A stretch of DNA of 64,000 nucleotides from Larkinella soli. Its GTDB lineage: Bacteria; Bacteroidota; Bacteroidia; Cytophagales; Spirosomataceae. The DNA is taken from the NCBI RefSeq assembly GCF_003703975.1, contig NZ_QTJY01000009.1, positions 124,001 to 188,000 of the forward strand. The letters run 5' to 3'. The notes below the pieces were generated by a model. That model had not been told where the DNA came from and did not search any database. It saw only the letters and a list, made by a program, of their open reading frames with translations. How positions within the stretch are numbered: the stretch's first letter is position 1; each line of letters begins with the position of its first letter. Both the position numbers and the translations under genes were made by a program. This document shows positions 1-7,933 of this stretch, in pieces.

Positions 1-546
1 ATACGTGTGACTCGCACCGGGGCATTTTTGGTCGTCATCAACCAATTGGTCCTGGTCATTATATATATAATAACTCTTTCCCAAGCCTTTAAAGCGTGTT
101 CGCAGGCCCTTTTCATTCAGTTGAATGGTATCCACTCTAACGGATTGCCCGATGCCTTTGATTATATCTTCTTTTATACAAATAGCATAATCTGTGGTAT
201 AAACGTAACGACAGCTATTGACATAGTTTTCTATGTCATATTCTTTGAAGGTTTTTATTCTAGAATTGGAGTCGTACGTGTATACTCCTTTATAAACTAT
301 GCTCACATTAACATTCTTACCATCTTCCAAGGTAATGGTTTCAGGTTCCCAAATCTGTTCTTTGGTGCGTCCAGCAGAAGGCTCTTTATAGGAAATCTTC
401 ACAATTTTGCAGCCTTGGGGAGGCAAAGGCAAGTGAGTAGGGTCTGTGAAGAGTTTTTCGCCCGGATCCGGGTTCTGATCTTTCTTGCAACTAAGGGCCA
501 GTGAGAATAGCAGCAGGAAAAATGTAGAGTAAGAAAGGGATTTCAT
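1..546 (-). CDS. Lipoprotein, C-terminus beyond window
   Basis: The minus-strand frame is open from an ATG at 546 to the window edge (182 codons, no stop), so the protein is partial. The N-terminus is a lipoprotein signal with a hydrophobic run and a lipobox (LALSC, Cys20), followed by charged residues, so it is probably anchored in an outer or inner membrane leaflet. The body is rich in Tyr, Asn and Asp (for example YTYDSNSRIKTF) and loosely resembles the YD-type repeats of the lipoproteins at 44110 and 45052. I do not recognise a family with certainty. The DNA is AT-richer than most of the window. Confidence 0.75.
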   Translation of the reverse strand, partial: MKSLSYSTFFLLLFSLALSCKKDQNPDPGEKLFTDPTHLPLPPQGCKIVKISYKEPSAGRTKEQIWEPETITLEDGKNVNVSIVYKGVYTYDSNSRIKTFKEYDIENYVNSCRYVYTTDYAICIKEDIIKGIGQSVRVDTIQLNEKGLRTRFKGLGKSYYIYNDQDQLVDDDQKCPGASHTY

Positions 547-811
547 AGGCTGAATCGGTCGTAAGGATGTTCAAAAATGAAAAGGTTTATGTGTATATGC
601 AAGAATTTAACTTAGATTTGTTAAACTTTGTTACTCAATTATTACTCTGATTTACAATAGGTTATTAATTTGAGGTGGGAGGGAACAAGTTAAATGAGAT
701 TATCATAGGTGCCCTGGACGGCAGTCTGGTTATTCAGGAAAGCAGACGCCCTGCTGGCGAGTCGAGAGCGGTCGTTTTGGGCTAAAGCAGTAGAGGGAAG
801 CTATAACAGTC

Positions 812-1297
812 CTAATAATCCTTCAGGAAAACCTGAAAGAATCCGTCTTTCACCTGAACTTCCTCCCGGCTCAGGCTGTCGATGGCCGAAAAGGAAAAAG
901 TACCTCGAATAATCCTTTTTCCTTCGATCAGTAAATCACTGATCTGAATGATGCCGGTATGGATTGTATCTGTCTTGTATCTCTTTCCCTTTTCCAAATA
1001 GATAGCACTTCCTTCGTTGGTTGAGTTGAGCCTGTAAGTTCCAACTTTAAGTGCATGGGGCAGTTTAATTCCTAAGCCTATATATTTACTACCATTTCGA
1101 GCATCAATAATTAAGGTTTTCATTGAGTCCATGGTGTAGGCATTCAGCGGATTGGACTTCCAGGGGCCGCTGGGGGCGAATCGCTCGCCGTTAACCTGGC
1201 AATGGAAGCGGTCACAGGTGTTGCAGGGGGCCGGGTCGGGCGACTTACAGGTCACCAGGAGGGACACAATCAGGGCAACCAGCAGGAATCGTTTCAT
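812..1297 (-). CDS. Small lipoprotein, DUF6252-like
   Basis: 161 residues with a lipobox ending at Cys17 (LLVTC), so exported and lipidated. The second half reads as a beta-strand protein and ends with the pattern IIRGTFSFSA...VQVKDGFFQVFL. That pattern is typical of small Bacteroidota lipoproteins in which a polymer or ligand term is followed by 'GTFSF.A' and 'v.dG.F.V'. No catalytic motif is visible. It sits alone on the minus strand between two other small lipoprotein genes in the AT-rich left edge. The function is unknown and the family assignment is only a resemblance. Confidence 0.65.
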   Translation of the reverse strand: MKRFLLVALIVSLLVTCKSPDPAPCNTCDRFHCQVNGERFAPSGPWKSNPLNAYTMDSMKTLIIDARNGSKYIGLGIKLPHALKVGTYRLNSTNEGSAIYLEKGKRYKTDTIHTGIIQISDLLIEGKRIIRGTFSFSAIDSLSREEVQVKDGFFQVFLKDY

Positions 1298-1742
1298 CAG
1301 TTTCCGGATTGACAGTGAACATGCATGACTCAGGTACGCTGATTTTTAGGGAGGTAAGAAAAAATAGACCGCACCAAAAAAAGGAGCACACCGAATGAAA
1401 ATACAAGGGCTATTTATTGAATGGTCAACCAAGTGAACTCTTCTTTTAGCTGCGTTTACAAGAGATTGATGATTGTCATTTACTGGTAACCATTGGTCAG
1501 TACACTCTAAGGGACCTCATACACGATGCCATCGTCGAAATCTCGGCTGTTTTTAACCACCTACTGTTCTTTAAGCAATAAGTTCCTACTCACTTTGCCC
1601 TAAAAGGAATAGAGAGGGGGCAGATTAGGTTGGGGTCGGTGAACAGCAGTACTAAATACCTGGAATAACAAAGCGACTTCATAGGTACGTGCAAACCGGC
1701 CTTAGATCGAACGGAATTGAAGTGGTTACTTTCACTGAATAA
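1298..1742. other. Intergenic, no gene supported
   Basis: A 445-base AT-rich stretch between two minus-strand lipoprotein genes. A 13-codon frame at 1395-1436 has an AAGGAG nine bases upstream, but it is too short to call. On the minus strand, 1516-1570 reads VVKNSRDFDDGIVYEVP and stops, directly after an in-frame stop. This could be the tail of a decayed gene. I see no terminator or repeat here. Confidence 0.4.
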
Positions 1743-2177
1743 TCAGGGGATTCGCTTATATTGACTTACCGAGCCGTCATAGTCTTCGATAGATAATTCA
1801 CCCGCATCGACAGAGAAAGGGAGCAGGCCCGGGCCAAAGGGGGCAAAGTCGCCGGGGCAATAGAAACTGAACTCAATCTGGGAGTTGCTCACGTGAAACC
1901 GACCGGCCCGGCGACAGTCCGTAGGTTTGGCCCTCTTTCCAGGATCGTAGCGGTAAACACTGTCTGGTTTAACAAATTCGAGCACCCCGGAATCAGACCC
2001 CCGTTCCTCGATCCAGACCCATTTTCCGGTCCCCGGTTCCTGCATTTTAGTTGCGATCCGCTGCCATTTTCCCAGAATCATTTCCTCCGGCCTGACCGGA
2101 GTCGTCGTCGGCGTTTCCCTGCAGGAATACAGGCAGCCGTTCAGCAGCCAGAGAATAACAAGCGCCTTCGTTTTCAT
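1743..2177 (-). CDS. Lipocalin-like lipoprotein
   Basis: 144 residues. The N-terminal hydrophobic stretch carries a lipobox (LYSC, Cys19), so this is an exported lipoprotein. After the signal comes EEMILGKWQRIATKMQ, the opening of lipocalin-like (DUF4923/Lipocalin_4 type) Bacteroidota lipoproteins, in which 'l.GkW....' begins the first strand. The end (ELSIEDYDGSVSQYKRI) matches the closing strands of such barrels. A ligand cannot be inferred. A TATTTTTG -7 box lies 53-60 bases upstream of the start. Confidence 0.65.
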   Translation of the reverse strand: MKTKALVILWLLNGCLYSCRETPTTTPVRPEEMILGKWQRIATKMQEPGTGKWVWIEERGSDSGVLEFVKPDSVYRYDPGKRAKPTDCRRAGRFHVSNSQIEFSFYCPGDFAPFGPGLLPFSVDAGELSIEDYDGSVSQYKRIP

Positions 2178-2229
2178 CTATAGCCTGTGGTCGAAAAGAA
2201 GGGCAAATAATAGAATTTATTTGTATATG

Positions 2230-2237
2230 CAAAAATA
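2230..2237 (-). promoter_or_regulatory. -7 box of lipoprotein promoter
   Basis: Read on the minus strand this is TATTTTTG, a perfect match to the Bacteroidota TAnnTTTG element. It lies about 53 bases upstream of the start at 2177. No convincing -33 TTG was found. Confidence 0.5.
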
Positions 2238-2308
2238 TTGACCTTCCGTTTTTGCCTGAGTTTTCAGAAGGTATTGGCCATAAGCGGAATAAGCCGGGAT
2301 GTCAAGCC

Positions 2309-3775
2309 TCACCCCGTCGCCAGGGCCATGATCTGCTCCTCGGTGGCCGTGGCACCCGGCAGTTCGCCGGCCAGACCGCCGTCGCTGATCACGAGGATGC
2401 GATCGGACAGGGCCAGGAGCTCGGGCAGCTCGCTGGAAATGAGAAGGATGGCTTTGCCCTGTTCGGTCAGCCGGCGGAGCAGGGCGTAAATCTCCGACTT
2501 GGCGCCGACATCGACGCCGTGGGTGGGTTCGTCCACGATCAGCACGTCGGGGTCCGTCAGCAGCCAGCGGGCCAGCAGCACCTTCTGCTGATTGCCTCCG
2601 CTCAGGTTGCCCACCCGCTCCCGAACGGAAGGCGTCCGGATTTGCAGTTGCTGCCGGTAGTCGTTGGCAATCCCGGCGCTTTTCCGGCCGTCGAACCAGC
2701 CCGGACCGTTGGTCGGAGGGCGGGCCGTCACGATGTTCTCCGTCACCGACTGCTCGGCAAAGAGGCCCAGCGGCTTGCGTTCCTCCGGCAGGTAGCCGAT
2801 CCCCGCAGCCACGGCCTCGGCCGAATGCCCGATGCGGATGGGCCTCCCCCGGAGCGTCACCGTCCCGGCTTCCACGGCATTGGCCCCGAACAGCGCCCGG
2901 GCGATCTCCGTGCGACCGGCCCCGACCAGTCCCGCCAGCCCAAGGATTTCGCCCCTATGGAGATCGAAACCGATGTCGGAAAACCCCGGGCCGGAAAGGC
3001 CGTTCACCGCCAGAACCACCTCCTCCGTGGCCGCTGAAGGTGTCCGTTCCAGCACCACCTCCCGCCCGACCATTCGGCGGATCAGTTCGGCCGGGCCGGT
3101 TTCCGAAACCGTCAGCGTGCCCTGGTAAGTACCGTCCTTCAACACCGATACCCGATCAGCCACGGCGAAGATTTCGTTCAGGCGGTGGGAGATGTAGACG
3201 ACGGCTTTGCCTTCCGCCCTGAACTGCCGGATCAGCCCGAACAGGGTTCGGGTTTCCGGCTCCGTCAGCGAGGCCGTGGGTTCGTCGAGCAGCAGAAAAT
3301 CCGGCTGCTGGGATACCGCCTTGGCAATCTCGACCAGCTGCTTCCGGCCCGCCGACAGCTCCCCGACCGGCGTTTCCGGGTGCAGATCGTCCAGTCCCAG
3401 TTGCCGCAGCAGGCTGCGGGCGGCTTCGTGCAGGGCACCGTACCGGATCAGGCCCCAGCGGTTGCGGGGCTGGCGGTTTACGAATATATTCTCCGCTATC
3501 GAAAGGCTGTCGACGAGGCTAAGCTGCTGGTAGACAATGGCAATCCCCCGCCGGGTGGCGTCGGCCGGGCCGTTGAGCCGGATCTCCTCCCCGCGCAGCA
3601 GCAGCCGGCCTTCATCCGGGGTCAGGTTGCCCGTCAGGATGTTCATCAGCGTGCTTTTTCCGGCGCCGTTCTCCCCGCAGAGCGCATGGACCTCCCCGGG
3701 CCGGATGTCGAAGGAAACGCCCTGGAGCGCCCGGACGCCCGGAAACTGCTTGCTGATGCCGTCGAGCTGGAGCAT
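2309..3775 (-). CDS. Sugar ABC importer ATPase (RbsA/MglA type)
   Basis: 488 residues, the usual length of the duplicated ATPases of ribose-type importers. Domain 1 (about 1-235) has Walker A GENGAGKST (34-42), signature LSAGRKQ (140-146) and Walker B LLLDEP (161-166). Domain 2 (about 250-488) has the degenerate Walker A typical of this class (GLVGAGRTE), signature LSGGNQQ and Walker B LIVDEPTHGVD. It would energise uptake through the permease at 10325 and binding protein at 11290, which are the only partners of this type in the window but lie on the other strand about 6.5 kb away. It starts 5 bases after the dehydrogenase stop, so the two form one minus-strand operon. The sugar is not shown by this protein; the locus suggests D-apiose. 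Confidence 0.92.
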   Translation of the reverse strand: MLQLDGISKQFPGVRALQGVSFDIRPGEVHALCGENGAGKSTLMNILTGNLTPDEGRLLLRGEEIRLNGPADATRRGIAIVYQQLSLVDSLSIAENIFVNRQPRNRWGLIRYGALHEAARSLLRQLGLDDLHPETPVGELSAGRKQLVEIAKAVSQQPDFLLLDEPTASLTEPETRTLFGLIRQFRAEGKAVVYISHRLNEIFAVADRVSVLKDGTYQGTLTVSETGPAELIRRMVGREVVLERTPSAATEEVVLAVNGLSGPGFSDIGFDLHRGEILGLAGLVGAGRTEIARALFGANAVEAGTVTLRGRPIRIGHSAEAVAAGIGYLPEERKPLGLFAEQSVTENIVTARPPTNGPGWFDGRKSAGIANDYRQQLQIRTPSVRERVGNLSGGNQQKVLLARWLLTDPDVLIVDEPTHGVDVGAKSEIYALLRRLTEQGKAILLISSELPELLALSDRILVISDGGLAGELPGATATEEQIMALATG

Positions 3776-3780
3776 GGTGA

Positions 3781-4806
3781 TCAGAGGGGGATGAGTGTGT
3801 TGCGGGCCGCCGAGTCATAGGCGGCATACACCAGCCGGATAGTTTCAAAATTGTCGTCGCCCGTCGTTTCGGCGGTGCCGCTGCCCTGAAGGTCCTGTAG
3901 CAGGTTCCGGTTGCAGGCCACGATGGAAGCGTGAACGAGCGCGTAGGCCGGGTCGGCCCAGGGGTACGCCGGCGGGGTTGCGTCGAGGATGGTGGTGCCC
4001 CGGCGCGTCGTGACCCGAAGCTGGAAATCGTGTGTCAGCACCACCGAGCCGGCCGAGGCTTCCACCTGCACCAGCGTCTGCGGAAACGCTTCTCTCTCCA
4101 GCAGCGACGCATACGACATTTCGGCGTAGCAGCTTAGCCCGCTCCGCATCCGCATCAGCACATTAGCGACGTCCTCCCCCCGAATAGCCGGATTGACACG
4201 GCTCGTCTGACAGTAGAGCGATTCGGCTTCTCCGAACAGGAACCGGCAGACGTCCAGTACGTGCGAGCCGATGTCGGTCAGGATAAACCGGTCGAGTTCG
4301 GCCAGAAACGGCTGGTTTTCAAAAACCGGGAAAGCCGAGCAGAAACTGACGCGGGCCTTGAACGGCGTACCGAGTTCACCCGAATCCAGCACGGCTTTCA
4401 GCCGGCGCAGCGGGGTCTGCCAGCGGAAGTTCTCGTGTACATAAAACCGTACCCCGGCCTGCCGGCAGGTTTCGACCATCTGCCGCGAAGCCTCCAGATT
4501 CGGCCCCATCGGTTTCTGGCAGATGACGTCCAGCCCCCGCAGGGCGGCTTTCGCCGTAAAGATCGGGTGGGTATCGACGTCGGTGATGATGTCTACAAAA
4601 TCCAGTTCGTCGGCATGGCGTTCCAGGAGCCGGTCCACATCGTCGTAGACGTTCGTTACGCCGTACCGGCGGCCCAGTTCTTCCGCTTTGGCCTGGGTCC
4701 GGTTATACAGTGCCATGACCTCGACCCCTTCCAGTTCCAGCCAGGCCGGAATCTGATACTGCGCCCAGAAGCCGGTGCCGATCACCGCGAACTTTAATTT
4801 TTGCAT
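3781..4806 (-). CDS. Gfo/Idh/MocA dehydrogenase, candidate D-apiose dehydrogenase
   Basis: 341 residues. The N-terminal Rossmann fold has GTGFWA at 10-15, and the conserved EKP motif appears as QKP (97-99) with the catalytic-type Lys98. The C-terminal half is the family's alpha/beta substrate domain. Members oxidise sugars or sugar acids with NAD(P). It is first in the minus-strand operon, divergent from the regulator and catabolic genes. D-apiose dehydrogenase (ApsD), which makes apionolactone, is a characterised member of this superfamily, and the GH140-like and ApnO-like neighbours make that role plausible. The specific substrate is inference; inositol or another aldose dehydrogenase remains possible. 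Confidence 0.85.
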   Translation of the reverse strand: MQKLKFAVIGTGFWAQYQIPAWLELEGVEVMALYNRTQAKAEELGRRYGVTNVYDDVDRLLERHADELDFVDIITDVDTHPIFTAKAALRGLDVICQKPMGPNLEASRQMVETCRQAGVRFYVHENFRWQTPLRRLKAVLDSGELGTPFKARVSFCSAFPVFENQPFLAELDRFILTDIGSHVLDVCRFLFGEAESLYCQTSRVNPAIRGEDVANVLMRMRSGLSCYAEMSYASLLEREAFPQTLVQVEASAGSVVLTHDFQLRVTTRRGTTILDATPPAYPWADPAYALVHASIVACNRNLLQDLQGSGTAETTGDDNFETIRLVYAAYDSAARNTLIPL

Positions 4807-4812
4807 GATCTT

Positions 4813-4843
4813 TTTGGAATAAAAACGAATTCCTTTAGCTTTG
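4813..4843 (+). promoter_or_regulatory. Promoter candidate, plus operon
   Basis: TTTG (4813-4816), 19 bases, then TAGCTTTG (4836-4843). This is the Bacteroidota -33/-7 arrangement with a perfect TAnnTTTG. It would drive rightward transcription toward the GntR gene at 5202. Confidence 0.5.
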
Positions 4844-4847
4844 CCAC

Positions 4848-4870
4848 TACTGTACTCTACTGTACTGTAT
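4848..4870. promoter_or_regulatory. Tandem TGTAC operator candidate
   Basis: TACTGTAC occurs at 4848-4855 and again at 4858-4865, exactly 10 bp apart (one helical turn), followed by TGTAT at 4866-4870. The site lies between two facing -7 boxes, where a bound repressor would block both. AraR, a GntR/LacI-like chimera of the same architecture as the neighbouring regulator, binds operators containing TGTAC in Bacillus. The assignment is inference. Confidence 0.5.
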
Positions 4871-4885
4871 CAGGAATTGTAAAAG

Positions 4886-4893
4886 CAAATATA
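4886..4893 (-). promoter_or_regulatory. -7 box, dehydrogenase/ATPase operon
   Basis: The minus strand reads TATATTTG, a perfect TAnnTTTG. A TTTTG lies 22 bases further upstream (4916-4920). Transcription would start near 4880 and run through the TGTAC repeats toward the dehydrogenase start at 4806. Confidence 0.55.
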
Positions 4894-4922
4894 GCTGGTT
4901 TGAGAAAAAATAAAACAAAATG

Positions 4923-4990
4923 CACCCCAACCTTCAGGGGTTGAGGGCAAAGCCCGGAGCTAAACTCCTAAGTGGTTGTTAGGGGAAGGG
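4923..4990. repeat. Degenerate copy of the second palindromic repeat
   Basis: The segments CACCCCAACCTTCAGGGGTT and GGAGCTAAACTCC resemble the element at 21095-21154 (CACCCCCACCTAAAGGGGAG ... GGAACTAAACTCCCC). Pairing is interrupted in several places, so this looks like a decayed copy. Confidence 0.35.
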
Positions 4991-5038
4991 GTTTTGCTTC
5001 CAAGTCGGATTGTCATCCTGGGGAACAATGGCCGCCGG

Positions 5039-5085
5039 ACCACCCCCCGGCCCCCTCCTTACCAAGGAGGGGGCCGGGGGGTGGT
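5039..5085. repeat. Palindromic repeat family A, single unit
   Basis: A perfect inverted repeat: 22-base arms at 5039-5060 and 5064-5085 around a 3-base loop, beginning ACCACCCCCCGGCCCCCTCC. The same arms bound the longer composite copies at 14938, 20947 and 32414. It lies in the leader of the sugar operon. No T-tract follows, so it is not a simple terminator. Confidence 0.85.
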
Positions 5086-5201
5086 CAGTGGGATGACAAA
5101 GGGCATCCGGCTGGCGCAAACGCGTCCCCTATCAACTCACCCCTTGAACCCACAAACTCCCAAACCCTTAAACCCCAAACTCCTAAACCTCCCAACTCCG
5201 C

Positions 5202-6224
5202 ATGGACGCTCCCGCCATTCCCCTCCTGATCGACACCACGACCGGCCAGCCCAAATACCGGCAGCTGATCGACGCGGTTACGGCGGCCATCGAGTCGGGG
5301 GTGTTCGGACATGGGCAGCAGCTGCCTTCGATCAACGAACTGGCGGAAAATCAGCGCGTTGCGAAGGTGACGGTGGCCAAAGCCTATGAGGAACTGCGCC
5401 GGCGGGGCATTCTCCACGCCCGGCACGGCAAGGGCTTCTTCGTGGCGACTACCGACGTGCGGGTACCGCTCAACGTGTTCGTGCTGTTCGATACGCTGAA
5501 CGCCTATAAGGAAACCCTTTACGATGCGCTGAAATCGGCCCTGCCTCCCGATACGGCTCTGAGTGTTTTCTTCCATCATTACAATAAGAGCCTGTTCGAG
5601 AGCCTGATCCGCAACAGCCTCGGGCGGTATAACGCCTTTGTCGTCATGCCGCACTTCGAGGAGGATGTTTCGGAGGTGGTCGGGCTGATACCGAAAGACA
5701 AACTGCTCCTGATCGACCAGACGCTGCCCCGGCTGGAAGGCGACTACAGCGCGGTGTATCAGGACTTCGAGAACGACGTCTACCAGGCCCTCACGCTCGG
5801 CTGGGACCGGCTCCGGACCTATCGGAAGCTGACGCTGGTGCAGGCCAAAGACCATTTTCAATACGTCCCGGCCGGGATTCTGAACGGGCTGGAGCGGTTC
5901 TGTCGGGAGCGCGACTTTCCGTTCGAGGTGCGGCCGAATTACCACGACGACCTGATCCGGCCCGGCGAAGCCTACCTGCTGTTCGCCGACCGCGACCTGG
6001 TTCAGTTCATCAAACGCATCGACCGACAGGGCTGGAAACTGGGGCAGGACGTCGGGCTGATCTCGTATGACGATACGCCCATGAAAGAAATTCTGGCGGG
6101 CGGTATCACGGTGATTTCCACCGACTTTGCCGGGATGGGTCGGACGGCCGGGCGGTTTTTGACGGAACGTGTGCGGGAGAAGGTTGCCAACCCCGGCGGT
6201 CTCCTCCTCCGAAATTCTTTATAA
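5202..6224 (+). CDS. GntR-family regulator with sugar-binding domain (AraR-like)
   Basis: 340 residues. Residues 18-76 form a GntR winged helix (YRQLIDAVTAAIESG ... LPSINELA ... VTVAKAYEELRRRGIL). From about 85 to the end it is a periplasmic-binding-protein/LacI-like effector domain (LISYDDTPM, LLLIDQ). This GntR-plus-LacI chimera is the AraR architecture, usually a sugar-released repressor. It heads a tight plus-strand operon, with the next ATG 5 bases after its stop, and faces the importer ATPase/dehydrogenase operon. It probably controls both from the TGTAC repeats. The effector sugar is not evident from sequence; D-apiose or a catabolite is the inference. Confidence 0.88.
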   Translation: MDAPAIPLLIDTTTGQPKYRQLIDAVTAAIESGVFGHGQQLPSINELAENQRVAKVTVAKAYEELRRRGILHARHGKGFFVATTDVRVPLNVFVLFDTLNAYKETLYDALKSALPPDTALSVFFHHYNKSLFESLIRNSLGRYNAFVVMPHFEEDVSEVVGLIPKDKLLLIDQTLPRLEGDYSAVYQDFENDVYQALTLGWDRLRTYRKLTLVQAKDHFQYVPAGILNGLERFCRERDFPFEVRPNYHDDLIRPGEAYLLFADRDLVQFIKRIDRQGWKLGQDVGLISYDDTPMKEILAGGITVISTDFAGMGRTAGRFLTERVREKVANPGGLLLRNSL

Positions 6225-6228
6225 GGCG

Positions 6229-7047
6229 ATGCAGATCGGGATCAGCTCCTATACCTACGGATGGGCGGTCGGGGTACCGGGAAACCGGCCCGACCGGCCC
6301 CTCAATGAGCAGGCGCTGCTGGACCGGGCGCTGCGGTTCGGTGTCCGGGTGGTGCAGATCGGCGACAACTGGCCGCTGCATGAGCTGCCCACCGACCGAC
6401 TGGCTGCCCTCCGGAAGCGGGCGACGGAAACCGGAATTGCCCTGGAAGTGGGGGCCCGGGGGTTGCGGCCCGAACATCTGTACCGCTACATCGACCTGAC
6501 CCACCGGCTCGGTAGCCGCCTGCTCCGGTTCGTGATCGACGCCCGCGGCTATGAGCCGGACCTCGACTCGGTGACCGCCCTGCTGCGGGAAGCCGAGCCG
6601 ACGCTGCGGGAGAAGGGCGTGACGCTGGGGCTGGAAAACCACGATCGCCTGAAAGCCGTGGCGTTCGCCGACCTCATCGAGCGGGTCGGCAGTCCCTGCG
6701 TGGGCATCTGCCTCGACTCGGTCAACTCGATGGGCGCGGGCGAAGGGCTGGCGGAGGTCGTGGCGACGCTGGCGCCTTATACGGTCAATCTGCACCTGAA
6801 GGATTTCGGCATCCGTCGGCTGCCGCACCTGCAGGGATTTCAGATCGACGGGCGGATTGCGGGCCAGGGCATGCTGAACGTGCCGTGGCTGGTCGGGGAA
6901 GTGGCGCGGTCGGGCCGGTGCCGGACGGCCGTGCTCGAACAATGGGTGGTGCCGGAGCCCGATATGGACGACACCATCGCCAGGGAAGCCCGCTGGGCGG
7001 AAGAGAGCATTTCGTATTTAAAAACCATAAACGGGCTGACGTTCTGA
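6229..7047 (+). CDS. Xylose-isomerase-like TIM barrel, sugar-acid catabolism
   Basis: 272 residues from the ATG at 6229, chosen because an earlier in-frame start overlaps the regulator gene by more than 50 bases. The family (AP endonuclease 2 / sugar phosphate isomerase-epimerase) binds a divalent metal. The likely ligands are Glu136 (GLENHD), Asp163 (CLDSVNS), His189 (NLHLKDF) and Glu237 (VLEQWV). There is no signal peptide, so it is cytoplasmic. Its place next to the ApnO-like gene suggests that it acts on the apionate-derived product; a published D-apiose route includes a 3-oxo-isoapionate decarboxylase (OiaC). Whether this protein belongs to that group I cannot confirm. An isomerase or epimerase role is the alternative. 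Confidence 0.8.
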   Translation: MQIGISSYTYGWAVGVPGNRPDRPLNEQALLDRALRFGVRVVQIGDNWPLHELPTDRLAALRKRATETGIALEVGARGLRPEHLYRYIDLTHRLGSRLLRFVIDARGYEPDLDSVTALLREAEPTLREKGVTLGLENHDRLKAVAFADLIERVGSPCVGICLDSVNSMGAGEGLAEVVATLAPYTVNLHLKDFGIRRLPHLQGFQIDGRIAGQGMLNVPWLVGEVARSGRCRTAVLEQWVVPEPDMDDTIAREARWAEESISYLKTINGLTF

Positions 7048-7067
7048 ACGACTGACCCCCTGAATCC

Positions 7068-7901
7068 ATGACAAAAGTTGCCTTAGTCGGGGCCGGCGGA
7101 AAAATGGGCTGCCGCCTGACCGACAATTTCCTGAAGTATCCCCAGTATGAGGTGTCTTATCTGGAGGTCAGCCCGCAGGGCATCGAAAACCTTCGTACGC
7201 GCGGGGTGTCGGTGGCCGATCCGTCGGCGGTGATACCCCCGGCCGACGTGGTCATTCTGGCGGTGCCCGATGTAGCGATCGGGAAGATTTCGGAGGAAAT
7301 CATTCCGGCCATGAAACCCGGGGCACTCGTGCTGACGCTGGACCCGGCCGCCCCGCTGGACGGCGTCATCGCCCACCGCGACGACCTGGGCTACGTCATC
7401 GCCCACCCCTGCCATCCCTCGGTGTTCAACTGGGAACCGACCGAAACCGCCTTCCGGGATTTTTACGGCGGCATCTCGGCCAAACAGTCCATCGTCGTGG
7501 CGCTGATGTTTGGTAACGACGACCATTATACGTTAGGCGAGAAGGTGGCGCAGGATATGTACGGTCCCATCAAGGACAGCCACCGGATTACGCTGGAACA
7601 GATGGCGATTCTGGAACCGGCCATGGTCGAAACGCTGGCGCAGACCTGTATGGAGGTCGTCCGGGAAGGATATGACCGCATCGTGGCGCTGGGCGTTCCG
7701 GAAGCGGCCGCCCGCGACTTCGTGCTGGGTCATCTCCGCATCCAGATCGCCGTGCTGTTCCGCGAAGTCAACGGGACGTTTTCGGATGCCGCCTACAAGA
7801 TTTCCCGGCGCGCCAAACCGTTGCTGTTCCGAGACGGCTGGCAGAAAATCTTCGACATGGACGACATTCGTGAACAGGTCAAGGACATCACCAGCCGGTA
7901 A
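7068..7901 (+). CDS. apnO: D-apionate oxidoisomerase-like dehydrogenase
   Basis: 277 residues. The NAD-binding N-terminus has GAGGKMG (8-14). The rest matches the helical 'phosphogluconate dehydrogenase-like C-terminal' family (VIAHPCHPSVFN, LEPAMVETLAQTCMEVVREGYDRIVALGVP). That family includes ApnO, which oxidises D-apionate and migrates its hydroxymethyl group to give 3-oxo-isoapionate. It lies between the TIM barrel and the GH140-like glycosidase with gaps of 20 and 32 bases, so it is co-transcribed. The family is recognised from memory. Other sugar-acid 3-dehydrogenases share this fold, so the exact substrate is inference strengthened by context. Confidence 0.7.
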   Translation: MTKVALVGAGGKMGCRLTDNFLKYPQYEVSYLEVSPQGIENLRTRGVSVADPSAVIPPADVVILAVPDVAIGKISEEIIPAMKPGALVLTLDPAAPLDGVIAHRDDLGYVIAHPCHPSVFNWEPTETAFRDFYGGISAKQSIVVALMFGNDDHYTLGEKVAQDMYGPIKDSHRITLEQMAILEPAMVETLAQTCMEVVREGYDRIVALGVPEAAARDFVLGHLRIQIAVLFREVNGTFSDAAYKISRRAKPLLFRDGWQKIFDMDDIREQVKDITSR

Positions 7902-7933
7902 ACCCAACTTCATCCCGAACCCATCTCTTCTCC

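Larger units (their letters stand above)
4807..5201. promoter_or_regulatory. Divergent control region of the sugar locus
   Basis: 395 bases between the minus-strand dehydrogenase/ATPase operon and the plus-strand regulator operon. It contains two -7 boxes that face each other, a tandem TGTAC operator candidate between them, a degenerate repeat copy and a perfect 22-bp palindrome, listed separately. If the plus promoter at 4836 is used, the regulator operon has a leader of about 350 bases that contains the palindrome. Confidence 0.6.

Noticed and set aside
7-504. 165-codon plus-strand open frame at the left edge
   Set aside because: The minus strand encodes a lipoprotein with a lipobox that continues to the edge; the plus frame has no such support.
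1395-1436. 13-codon frame with an AAGGAG upstream
   Set aside because: Too short, no context, and strong Shine-Dalgarno sequences are not typical of Bacteroidota genes.
5039-5085. Intrinsic terminator in the regulator leader
   Set aside because: The stem is very strong but no T-tract follows on either strand, and the sequence recurs elsewhere as a repeat.
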